NCBI GenBank assembly: GCA_963666475.2 | Contig: CAXXJM010000001.1 | Location: 1,860,001-1,924,000 of the forward strand | Reading direction: 5' to 3' | Source: JBFHIZ01 sp963666475 | GTDB taxonomy: Bacteria > Bacillota > Clostridia > Lachnospirales > Lachnospiraceae | Length of the DNA: 64,000 bases | Shown: positions 6,832-14,379 of the stretch, in pieces | Layout of the letters: every line of letters starts with the position of its first letter | Position numbering within the stretch: the stretch's first letter is position 1 | The notes under the pieces: generated by a model | The model's input: the letters and a program-made list of their open reading frames with translations, nothing else | The model's database searches: none | Told to the model about the DNA's origin: nothing | Made by a program: the position numbers and the translations under genes

Positions 6832-7479
6832 ATGAGTATATTGGATGGCAATAAAGATAATATATTTGGAGAACGACTTAAAAATCTACGTACTGTAATC
6901 ATGAATAAAACTCAGAAAGAATTTTCTGAGTTTATGAATATCCCACAGCCAACGTTATCTGCTTATGAAAGTGGCAGAAATAAGCCTACTGTTGATGTGG
7001 TTATAAATATTGCTGATAAATGTAATGTATCTCTAGATTGGTTGTGTGGAAGAGATGATCAGACTCGTATTAATTCTCTTGGGGATATAATGAGTTTTCT
7101 TTTTGAATTGTACGAAACAAAAGAATTTTCATGTAAGACCATTGTTCATGATCGAGTTGATATTGAAGAAACTGACGAAACAGATGATGCAAAACGGAAT
7201 TGGATACAGATGATGTTCTACCACTGTGAAAATAGAAGGAATCCTGATTACGTTTATAGCCAAGATATCTGTTCTATGATCAAGAAAGTCTCTGAACTTC
7301 ATAGCAGATTAGTAAACTATGATTATCCTCAGGATTATTATGATTCTGAAAAGAAGCGATTAATTGAAAGTTATGAAGATTATCCAGTAACAAAGATGGA
7401 TTTCTCTGGAATATCAGAGGAAGAACGCTTAAAGATTAGAAATGAGATTATGAGAGCTGAATGGGAAAAAAATAAATAA
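6832..7479 (+). CDS. XRE-family transcriptional regulator of the mobile element
   Basis: 215 residues. Residues about 12-70 are a Cro/CI-type helix-turn-helix (TQKEFSEFMNIPQPTLSAYESGRNKPTVDVV, then CNVSLDWLCGRDD). The rest is acidic and unfamiliar. ATG with GGAGG upstream. It is transcribed away from the mobilization genes and 33 bp ahead of the two unknown cargo genes, with which it may form an operon. By analogy it represses excision, replication and transfer, or controls the cargo. No ImmA-type protease partner is present. Confidence 0.9.
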   Translation: MSILDGNKDNIFGERLKNLRTVIMNKTQKEFSEFMNIPQPTLSAYESGRNKPTVDVVINIADKCNVSLDWLCGRDDQTRINSLGDIMSFLFELYETKEFSCKTIVHDRVDIEETDETDDAKRNWIQMMFYHCENRRNPDYVYSQDICSMIKKVSELHSRLVNYDYPQDYYDSEKKRLIESYEDYPVTKMDFSGISEEERLKIRNEIMRAEWEKNK

Positions 7480-7512
7480 ATCTCATATAAATTATTCAAA
7501 GGAGCTATCGAA

Positions 7513-8796
7513 ATGAATAAACGGGTTAAAGAATGTATTGCTTATTACTTAAACAATATCGATACCGACCAATACAAAGAAGCAAAGAATAAAGCATATG
7601 TAGACGGTGAAAAAGTTCATTTAGAATATGTCAATGAAAAAAAACCTCAATGGAAAACTCGCACTGACTATTACGAAGATGCTGACATAGCTCAGGTAAT
7701 TATTATTGATACTCTTTCAAATGAAGGTGTACGTACGCTTATAAAAAAATTGTATTCTCTTCCAAAGAAAAAATTTAAGGTTACAAATTATTTCAAAAAA
7801 CCAACTCTTACAAGAAATTATGATTATATACATTTACAATATTCTCACTCTCAAACTGGTCGATTTGCTGAAATTTTGTTGTTAGACGATAAGTATTTAA
7901 AAGAAATTAACATCTCATGGTCGCAAGTAAATAGTTATTTCGCTATAGTGCAATATACTTTTTCTTTTAAAAGGTGCCTAAATGATGAAATTTATACTTC
8001 CTTTATGCGTGATAATATAAAGAAACTTTCATCAAAAGATTATTCCATCTGGTATCACATATGTAAAGACCGTAATCAAAGTCTAGATGAATTATTATTA
8101 ACTCAAATGAATAGAGAATATTTTCCATTGCTAATTCAACACTACATAACCACTTTTCTATATACTGAACAGGGTAGAACTAACCAACTTGTCAATATTA
8201 TTTGTTATTCAAGGAAAGAATCTATTGACATTGATAAGTTATATCTTGAGGACTTCGGTGTTTCCTACTATAACAAAAATGAGAACTATGTAATTTCAAC
8301 TGATTTTGATGAAACAAGTTATTCTTTGCTTGCCGGTAATAATCGCATCCCTTTCTTTAGTGTTATGGGGTATATTGCGAATTATGGAAATGAATTTTAT
8401 TATCACTTCAATGGCATAAGAGAATTAAAAATTTTTGAAAGAGAGTTTTCAAAATTTTCTTCAGGTAGAAAGAAAATTTCGTATAATAAAAATTTCAAAT
8501 CTCTACTTAATAAAATGCAAAGTATTACTGAATATTCACCATCACCAAGAACTAATTTTTACAAACAATTTAATTCTAATTGGGATTTCTATGTTAGTAA
8601 TGACAAAACAGATCTGAAGGATTTTCATAATAAAGGCAGAAAAATTAATTATCAGAAGATTTATCAAGATAATTTTTCTTATCTGAATATGCTTTCTGAA
8701 ATCAATTATACAAAAAGTAACCGACGTAATGCAATAATTACAACTATCACTGCAATTATTGCAGTTATTATTTCTGTCGTATCACTATTAAATTAA
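7513..8796 (+). CDS. Unknown cargo protein with a C-terminal membrane anchor
   Basis: 427 residues; I do not recognise the family. It is hydrophilic and rich in Tyr, Asn, Lys and Ile up to about residue 400. It ends in one hydrophobic helix (about 404-425, TTITAIIAVIISVVSLL), so it is probably a tail-anchored protein with a cytoplasmic body. ATG with AAAGGAG upstream. It is 35 bp from the next gene, which has a nuclease-like motif, and follows an XRE regulator. Tail-anchored effectors next to a regulator in integrative elements are often anti-phage or abortive-infection systems, but nothing in the sequence proves that here. Confidence 0.8.
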   Translation: MNKRVKECIAYYLNNIDTDQYKEAKNKAYVDGEKVHLEYVNEKKPQWKTRTDYYEDADIAQVIIIDTLSNEGVRTLIKKLYSLPKKKFKVTNYFKKPTLTRNYDYIHLQYSHSQTGRFAEILLLDDKYLKEINISWSQVNSYFAIVQYTFSFKRCLNDEIYTSFMRDNIKKLSSKDYSIWYHICKDRNQSLDELLLTQMNREYFPLLIQHYITTFLYTEQGRTNQLVNIICYSRKESIDIDKLYLEDFGVSYYNKNENYVISTDFDETSYSLLAGNNRIPFFSVMGYIANYGNEFYYHFNGIRELKIFEREFSKFSSGRKKISYNKNFKSLLNKMQSITEYSPSPRTNFYKQFNSNWDFYVSNDKTDLKDFHNKGRKINYQKIYQDNFSYLNMLSEINYTKSNRRNAIITTITAIIAVIISVVSLLN

Positions 8797-8831
8797 ATTA
8801 TCTTTATCAAACAACATTGAAAGGATGTATA

Positions 8832-9467
8832 ATGGACTTTAATTATTACTGGCAACAGCTATGGCATATCAAGGATAATTATGATCTTGAGCAGTATTAC
8901 GATGAGATTATTCGACCACTTTTAAGCGAAATAGCACGAAACTGCAATAACACAAAACTGATTCCAACATATGACACCAGATGCCACAATGCATCGCAAT
9001 ACAATAAATATGAATGCATAATTGGAACCAAAGAAAATCTAGTTTGGCCTGATTATATCTTTGTTTCAAATGACTATACTCATCAAGTTCCTCTTTCACC
9101 ATATGTTAAGGTAGAATTTAAAAAACCTAATATAAAATTATTACCTAATAATAGGTTTGTGTATTATTCTATATATGCAACATCACATAAAAATACTAAT
9201 AAAAGATTTGAAAATGAAATATCTTCAGAATTATCTAGTTGCCCTTTAATTCTAACTGATGGAATAACATGGTTATTTCTAAATGACATTTTAGATATTC
9301 CGAAAATCGAAACAGAAGATACTCTATCTAGAATTTGCTTTCTTGATGTACATAGTAAATATTACAAAGGTCACTATGTTTCATTAGTATCCGATGCGAA
9401 CTCTAAATTTGAACTACTAAAAAAGCAAACTATTAATTTTCTTCAAAATTCTATTGCAAGTTCTTAA
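8832..9467 (+). CDS. Unknown cargo protein with PD-(D/E)XK nuclease-like motif
   Basis: 211 residues from the ATG at 8832, which has AAAGG upstream; the TTG five codons earlier is less likely. The middle reads WPDYIFVSND, then about 15 residues later YVKVEFKKPN. The spacing of PD and E-x-K fits the core of PD-(D/E)XK nucleases and of HsdR N-terminal-like domains (PDY...VEFKKP). No other domain is evident and the protein is short, so it may need its neighbour as partner. It is the last gene of the element before guaA. The nuclease assignment rests on one motif. Confidence 0.7.
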   Translation: MDFNYYWQQLWHIKDNYDLEQYYDEIIRPLLSEIARNCNNTKLIPTYDTRCHNASQYNKYECIIGTKENLVWPDYIFVSNDYTHQVPLSPYVKVEFKKPNIKLLPNNRFVYYSIYATSHKNTNKRFENEISSELSSCPLILTDGITWLFLNDILDIPKIETEDTLSRICFLDVHSKYYKGHYVSLVSDANSKFELLKKQTINFLQNSIASS

Positions 9468-9491
9468 TATTATAGACATTTTATAGACGTA

Positions 9492-9533
9492 GAAAGCGGG
9501 AAGCCGCTGTTTATAAGGCTTCCCGCTATTTTC
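9492..9533 (-). terminator. guaA terminator, usable in both directions
   Basis: A perfect 11-bp stem, AGCGGGAAGCC (9495-9505) with GGCTTCCCGCT (9517-9527), lies just past the guaA stop, with T-rich flanks on both sides. It also ends rightward transcription from the cargo genes. The element's right junction must be in or near this hairpin or the guaA 3' end. Confidence 0.8.
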
Positions 9534-9536
9534 ATG

Positions 9537-11081
9537 TCACTCAAACTCAATCGTTCCAGGTGGTTTTCCCGTCAGATCATAGAGTACTCTGTTTACGTGA
9601 TTTACTTCATTTACAATTCGACTTGTTACGGTCTGCAATACTTCCCATGGAATCTGTGCGGACTCAGCCGTCATAAAATCTACCGTATTTACTGCACGCA
9701 GTGCAATTGCATAGTCATAGGTTCTTTCGTCACCCATAACTCCTACGGATCGCATATTTGTGAGTGCTGCGAAGTACTGGCCAATGGATGGAGCGATACC
9801 TGCTTTTGCAACTTCTTCGCGGTAAATGGCATCTGCATCCTGAACGATTTTCACTTTCTCTGCAGTAACTTCACCGATGATACGGATTCCAAGTCCTGGT
9901 CCTGGGAATGGTTGACGATACACAAGGTGGTGCGCAATGCCAAGTTCCAGTCCTGCTTTTCTTACTTCATCTTTGAAGAGATCACGAAGTGGTTCAATGA
10001 TTTCCTTAAAATCTACATAGTCTGGAAGTCCTCCAACGTTGTGATGGGATTTGATGACTGCGGATTCTCCACCCACTCCACTTTCCACTACGTCTGGATA
10101 AATTGTTCCCTGTACAAGGAAGTCCACCGTACCGATTTTCTTTGCTTCTTCTTCAAATACACGAATAAATTCTTCGCCAATGATCTTTCTTTTTTCTTCT
10201 GGTTCAATAACCCCAGCCAGTTTGGTGTAAAAACGATCCTGCGCATTTACTCGAATGAAGTTTAAGTCATAATCGCCGTCTGGACCAAAGACCGCTTCCA
10301 CTTCGTCACCTTCATCTTTTCGAAGAAGGCCGTGATCTACAAATACACAGGTCAGTTGGTTTCCGACTGCTTTGGCCATCAGAACTGCTGCCACCGAAGA
10401 ATCCACTCCGCCAGAAAGCGCAAGCAATACTTTTCCGTCACCAACTTGTTCTCTCAAACGAACGATAGTCTGTTCTACAAAAGAATCCATTTTCCAATCT
10501 CCAGCACATCCACATACATCGGAAACAAAGTTCTGAAGCATCTTTGTACCTTCCTGAGTATGAAGTACTTCTGGGTGGAACTGAATTGCATATAATTTTT
10601 TATCTTCATTCTCTGCTGCTGCAACAGGGCAGTCTGCAGTATGCGCCGTGATTTTAAATTCCGGTGCAATCTTTGAAATATAGTCAAAGTGACTCATCCA
10701 ACAAGTAGTTGGATTGGATACATTATGAAAAAGTTTGGATGACTGCTCTACAAATACACTGGTCTTTCCATATTCACGTACTGGTGCTTTTTCGACTTTC
10801 CCGCCAAGTACATGCATCATAAGCTGCGCACCATAACAAAGCCCTAGAACTGGAATCCCTAGTTCAAATAATTCCTTGGTATAGGTAGGCGAATCAGCCT
10901 CATAACAGCTGTTTGGTCCTCCGGTCAAAATAATTCCCATTGGATTCATAGCTTTAATCGTTTCTATGTTTGTTTTATAAGAATAGATTTCGCAATATAC
11001 ATTGCATTCTCTAACTCTTCTGGCAACTAGCTGGTTATATTGTCCACCGAAATCGATGACAATGACTTTTTCTCTTTGCAA
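9537..11081 (-). CDS. guaA: GMP synthase (glutamine-hydrolysing)
   Basis: 514 residues, normal length. It converts XMP, ATP and glutamine to GMP in the cytoplasm. The N-terminal glutaminase has the catalytic Cys in LGLCYGAQLMM and His/Glu in QFHPEV. The ATP pyrophosphatase P-loop is LALSGGVDSSVAA. The C-terminal dimerization domain includes PFPGPGLGIRI and ends GKPPGTIEFE. The start is TTG at 11079-11081, chosen because AAGGAGG lies 8 nt upstream and the frame begins with the conserved EKVIVIDFGGQYNQL. The gene is intact although the mobile element abuts its 3' end, a well-known integration site. Confidence 0.98.
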   Translation of the reverse strand: MQREKVIVIDFGGQYNQLVARRVRECNVYCEIYSYKTNIETIKAMNPMGIILTGGPNSCYEADSPTYTKELFELGIPVLGLCYGAQLMMHVLGGKVEKAPVREYGKTSVFVEQSSKLFHNVSNPTTCWMSHFDYISKIAPEFKITAHTADCPVAAAENEDKKLYAIQFHPEVLHTQEGTKMLQNFVSDVCGCAGDWKMDSFVEQTIVRLREQVGDGKVLLALSGGVDSSVAAVLMAKAVGNQLTCVFVDHGLLRKDEGDEVEAVFGPDGDYDLNFIRVNAQDRFYTKLAGVIEPEEKRKIIGEEFIRVFEEEAKKIGTVDFLVQGTIYPDVVESGVGGESAVIKSHHNVGGLPDYVDFKEIIEPLRDLFKDEVRKAGLELGIAHHLVYRQPFPGPGLGIRIIGEVTAEKVKIVQDADAIYREEVAKAGIAPSIGQYFAALTNMRSVGVMGDERTYDYAIALRAVNTVDFMTAESAQIPWEVLQTVTSRIVNEVNHVNRVLYDLTGKPPGTIEFE

Positions 11082-11127
11082 AGGAAGTTCCTCCTTATTC
11101 TGTAGCTGAATTTTTAAATACTTTCCT

Positions 11128-11156
11128 ATTATAAGAGAGTTTTCCGGTCTTGTAAA
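11128..11156 (-). promoter_or_regulatory. Sigma-A promoter of guaA
   Basis: TTTACA (11151-11156), 17-bp spacer, TATAAT (11128-11133) on the minus strand, 47 bp before the TTG start. The short leader leaves no room for a purine riboswitch. Confidence 0.8.
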
Positions 11157-11183
11157 GAATTCTTATACTTTTTTGCCGTTTTC

Positions 11184-12068
11184 TTATGAATCCTGTCCTT
11201 TTATAATGATACTCACAATTCCCGAGATTAGTCCACCCACAGGAAATACAATCCAGTTAATATACCATAGTCCATATACCAGACCAGAAATCAGGAAAAT
11301 AATCGTCGCAGAAATCATAATTACACTGCTCCATTTTCCAACTTTATTCTCTTTTTCCTTCACTTCTGGATCTGGGCTGAACTCTCTGTTGTATTCTTTT
11401 ATGTTCATTCGAGCTTGGTCCATACCTGCGGTAATGAATAAAGTCACTGAAACCGCTATGACCAACATGAATGCGGATACTACAAAAAATATTCCTGGTT
11501 CTCCAATTTCTGAAAATATGACAATTCCAATGACACCAACCAAAATCAATCCGATTCCACCTGCAATCTTGCGAATAAAAATCTGTGTCATGCGATCCTC
11601 TTCAGCTTCCGTATAAAAAGGTACGATTTGAGGATGTTTCTTTTTAAAATGCTCAAATTCAATACCCGATGAAATCAAAAGCATAATTGCTATGACGACC
11701 ATACTTAACATAATCGCTGCAGAATAAATCTCTTTAAACCCTATTCCAATTAAGAAAAGCATGACGGAAACTCCGAGTAGTATAAGTCCCACTCCTGTTG
11801 CAACACTTCGTTTCATTTTTCTACATTGTTTATCATATTTTTCGTTCTCTTCAATATCTACATCCTGTGCTTCTCCGCGAAGCAAAGTATCCATGTCACA
11901 AGAAAACAAATCACAAAGCTGCATGATTTTATCCATTTCTGGATACGTAGTATCTGCTTCCCATTTTGAAATCGTTTGTCTAGAAACCTCAAGTTTCTCC
12001 GCAAGATTTTCCTGTGTTAGATTATTTTTTTTACGATAGAATAATAGATTATTTGAAAATGTACTCAT
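11184..12068 (-). CDS. XRE-type regulator fused to a membrane domain
   Basis: About 294 residues from the ATG at 12066-12068, which has AAAGGTTGG upstream. Residues 1-65 form a Cro/CI helix-turn-helix (KKNNLTQENLAEKLEVSRQTISKWEADTTYPEMDKIMQLCDLF). After a charged linker the remaining 200 residues hold about six hydrophobic segments in three pairs, separated by charged loops. The protein is therefore a membrane-tethered transcription factor. Ligand and targets are unknown. It is a single gene ending about 30 bp from the guaA promoter. Confidence 0.85.
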   Translation of the reverse strand: MSTFSNNLLFYRKKNNLTQENLAEKLEVSRQTISKWEADTTYPEMDKIMQLCDLFSCDMDTLLRGEAQDVDIEENEKYDKQCRKMKRSVATGVGLILLGVSVMLFLIGIGFKEIYSAAIMLSMVVIAIMLLISSGIEFEHFKKKHPQIVPFYTEAEEDRMTQIFIRKIAGGIGLILVGVIGIVIFSEIGEPGIFFVVSAFMLVIAVSVTLFITAGMDQARMNIKEYNREFSPDPEVKEKENKVGKWSSVIMISATIIFLISGLVYGLWYINWIVFPVGGLISGIVSIIIKGQDS

Positions 12069-12284
12069 TTTGTTACCAACCTTTCTGATCCTCATAAGAT
12101 AATGTTTAATTTGTTTGAAATAATACATTGAGCCACGTGATGATCAATGTGTTATTCCTTGATTACAAAGTCATTTTATAAAAAAATAGGTGTTAACACT
12201 AGAAATTTTATGTTGCTTTTTGCGTATTTTATGTTACTTTTCGGTTGCATTCACTATTTTTTGCTGTTTTTTGCTGATACCTAC

Positions 12285-12542
12285 CTAATATTCTCTGAGA
12301 ATCAGCTCTGTGAGTCCTGGGTTTGTTCCCCCTTGAATTCGAAGCACTTTTTCACTTCTGCCGTATTGAAATTCTTCCTGCAGCATACGTCTTAGCATGT
12401 TTCCACCATGATATCCGTGTATCACCCGAATTCGATAGACCGAGCGATCTGCTTTTCTGACTACATCTTCCACTTTATTTAGCCCCGTTTCATAATCACT
12501 TCCGTGCAAATCAATTTCAATAATTCCTGTGCTTCCAAACAT
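12285..12542 (-). CDS. Small Smr-domain protein
   Basis: 85 residues: IIEIDLHGSDYETGLNKVE near the N-terminus and YRIRVIHGYHGGNMLRRML in the middle match the conserved DLHG and HGxG...LR motifs of the Smr (MutS2 C-terminal) fold. Stand-alone Smr proteins bind and may nick nucleic acids; some act in ribosome rescue. The exact function here is not evident. The gene stands alone, with 200 bp of plain A/T-rich sequence on its downstream side. Confidence 0.8.
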   Translation of the reverse strand: MFGSTGIIEIDLHGSDYETGLNKVEDVVRKADRSVYRIRVIHGYHGGNMLRRMLQEEFQYGRSEKVLRIQGGTNPGLTELILREY

Positions 12543-12589
12543 CTTTTGTCCCCCATGGTTTTATTATGTATTATACTATCATCTTACAC

Positions 12590-12623
12590 GAAAAAAAAGA
12601 AGAACCAGTCGCCCGGTTCTTCT
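12590..12623 (-). terminator. Terminator of hsp20
   Basis: The stem AGAAGAACC (12598-12606) / GGTTCTTCT (12615-12623) is followed on the minus strand by eight T residues. Confidence 0.85.
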
Positions 12624-12634
12624 AATTCCTCCGA

Positions 12635-13069
12635 TTATTTGATATCAATTAATTTTCGTTCTTCCACTTTCTTCTCAACTACTTTCGGAACATCGATGGT
12701 CAAAACACCATCCTCAAAGTTTGCACGAATATCTTTTTCTGTAACATTTTCACCTACATAGAATCTTCGTTGACAGGATCCATAATAACGCTCTCTACGA
12801 ATAAATCTTCCTTCTTTTCGCTCATCCGTTGATCCAGTCTCTTTTTCTTCTGAATGTTCCGCATGGATGTTTAAATATCCATTTACGACTTCTGCTTCGA
12901 TTTCTTCCTTTTTATATCCAGGCAACTCTACTTTGACCTCATAGCCATTTTCAAGTTCCTTTACATCAGTTCTCATGAGAGAATACGGTTGCTCCTTTGA
13001 AGGAACATTGAAAAAATCGTTCATAAAATCATCCACATAGCCGTTTCTAAAAATACTTGGTAATAACAT
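12635..13069 (-). CDS. hsp20: Hsp20/alpha-crystallin small heat-shock protein
   Basis: 144 residues. It starts MLLPSIFRN and has a short N-terminal arm (DDFMNDFFNVPS). The alpha-crystallin domain spans about 35-140: VKVELPGYKKEEIEAEV, the A-x-x-x-n-G-v-L motif as ANFEDGVLTIDVPK, and a short C-terminal extension. These ATP-independent chaperones hold unfolding proteins in the cytoplasm as oligomers. The promoter overlaps a CIRCE operator, so HrcA control is expected. It is a monocistronic unit with its own terminator. Confidence 0.95.
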   Translation of the reverse strand: MLLPSIFRNGYVDDFMNDFFNVPSKEQPYSLMRTDVKELENGYEVKVELPGYKKEEIEAEVVNGYLNIHAEHSEEKETGSTDERKEGRFIRRERYYGSCQRRFYVGENVTEKDIRANFEDGVLTIDVPKVVEKKVEERKLIDIK

Positions 13070-13133
13070 AATAATTCCTCCTTTTACCTGGGTTTCATGG
13101 TTCGTATCAGTAATACGACCTTTTCTTAATTAT

Positions 13134-13176
13134 GTTATACCACTCGTTGTTAGCACTGTCAACAGTCGAGTGCTAA
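13134..13176 (-). promoter_or_regulatory. hsp20 promoter overlapping a CIRCE (HrcA) operator
   Basis: TTGACA (13157-13162), 17-bp spacer, TATAAC (13134-13139) on the minus strand. TTAGCACTG-N9-GAGTGCTAA at 13150-13176 is the CIRCE inverted repeat with one base off the consensus arm (G for C at 13158). It covers the -35, so HrcA binding should block RNA polymerase. Confidence 0.88.
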
Positions 13177-13210
13177 TATTATTATGAACAAAAAATAAAA
13201 AAATTATGAA

Positions 13211-14353
13211 CTATACAACAGATACATTGATTTCAGATTGTAAGGTATGATTTTCCTCCCGTTCCTTTTCTTCGTCCTTAACAGATTCTGCAATATAATG
13301 AATCTGATCGTTAATTTCCATAAAAGCCTGAACAATTTCTGGATCAAAATGTTTTCCACTTTCTTTTACAATGATTTCAAGTGCCTTTTCATGCGGGAAT
13401 GCTGGCTTGTAGACCCTTTCACTAATTAATGCATCATATACATCAGCGATTGCCAAAATTCGACCAGCAAGCGGAATTTCTTCTCCAGAAAGTTTATTTG
13501 GATAACCCGTACCATCGTATTTTTCATGATGATATTTGGAAAAAATCATTGCATACTTGAGGAATGAATCATCTCCTAATTTGTATGTAGCTTGATAAAT
13601 TGCATTATATCCTATGATGGTATGCATTTTCATTTCTTCATACTCTTCTTCTGTTAACTTCCCTGGTTTCAAAAGAATTTCATCTCGTATTCCAATTTTT
13701 CCAATATCGTGGAGCGGAGCAAGTTTATGCATATAATAGATAATCTCTGTAGTTAGTTTGTCACGATATTTGGGGAGTTCACGTAATTTTTCAGCTACTA
13801 CCTTCACATAATTCTTAGTTCTCTTAATATGTGCTCCCGTCTCTGGGTCACGATACTCGGCAAGATAACCAATTGCTTCAATCATTGCTTCCTGTGTAAG
13901 CATTAGTTCTTTGGTACGTTCTTGCACTTTCAACTCCAAAATCTCATTTTGCATGGACAACTCTTTTTTTGCAATGGTCAAGGACAGATGCGTATGCACT
14001 CTGGCTTTTACCTCATAGATATCAAAAGGTTTTGTAATATAGTCGACCGCACCAACCTTAAACCCTTTTCTTTTGCTTTCCGTATCTGACATTGCACTCA
14101 AAAAAACTACTGGAATGTCTTCCAACGCTTGATGTTCTTTCATATATGTGCAGACTTCATATCCATTCATATTTGGCATTAAAATATCCAACAAAACAAT
14201 ATCCGGAAATTCATCATTCATATATTCAATTGCAGATTCCCCACTCATTGCAACAGCGATTTCGTAGTCATCCCCTAGTGCTTCTACCAGGATGTCTATA
14301 TTTTCTTCGGTGTCATCAACAATCAACACAGTACACTCAGAAAGTTTCTTCAT
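13211..14353 (-). CDS. Response regulator with HD-GYP output domain
   Basis: 380 residues. The receiver domain (1-125) has the phospho-acceptor Asp56 in DIVLLDILMP and Lys in YITKPFD. A coiled linker (about 130-165) leads to an HD-GYP domain with HD in PLHDIGKIG and GYP in YDGTGYPNKLSG. HD-GYP proteins degrade cyclic di-GMP. The last 25 residues are charged and unstructured. Its start lies about 26 bp downstream of the hybrid kinase stop, so the two form one operon and probably one pathway from kinase to cyclic di-GMP turnover. Confidence 0.95.
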   Translation of the reverse strand: MKKLSECTVLIVDDTEENIDILVEALGDDYEIAVAMSGESAIEYMNDEFPDIVLLDILMPNMNGYEVCTYMKEHQALEDIPVVFLSAMSDTESKRKGFKVGAVDYITKPFDIYEVKARVHTHLSLTIAKKELSMQNEILELKVQERTKELMLTQEAMIEAIGYLAEYRDPETGAHIKRTKNYVKVVAEKLRELPKYRDKLTTEIIYYMHKLAPLHDIGKIGIRDEILLKPGKLTEEEYEEMKMHTIIGYNAIYQATYKLGDDSFLKYAMIFSKYHHEKYDGTGYPNKLSGEEIPLAGRILAIADVYDALISERVYKPAFPHEKALEIIVKESGKHFDPEIVQAFMEINDQIHYIAESVKDEEKEREENHTLQSEINVSVV

Positions 14354-14379
14354 CGCATTCCTCCATTATTTCTGCCATA

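Noticed and set aside
8817..8831. TTG start at 8817 for the PD-(D/E)XK-like gene
   Set aside because: The AAAGG ribosome site lies between it and the ATG at 8832, so it can serve only the ATG.
9534..10265. 243-codon plus-strand open frame opposite guaA
   Set aside because: It is antisense to the conserved guaA 3' half, has no plausible domain or ribosome site, and its composition (many Cys, Phe, Trp, Asn) is typical of a shadow frame.
11082..11183. Purine riboswitch upstream of guaA
   Set aside because: The transcript leader from the promoter at 11128-11156 is only about 40 nt, too short for the aptamer.
12004..12128. Longer N-terminus for the XRE-membrane regulator (start at 12128)
   Set aside because: The ATG at 12066-12068 has a Shine-Dalgarno and begins right at the HTH domain; the upstream 20 codons are unlike the family.
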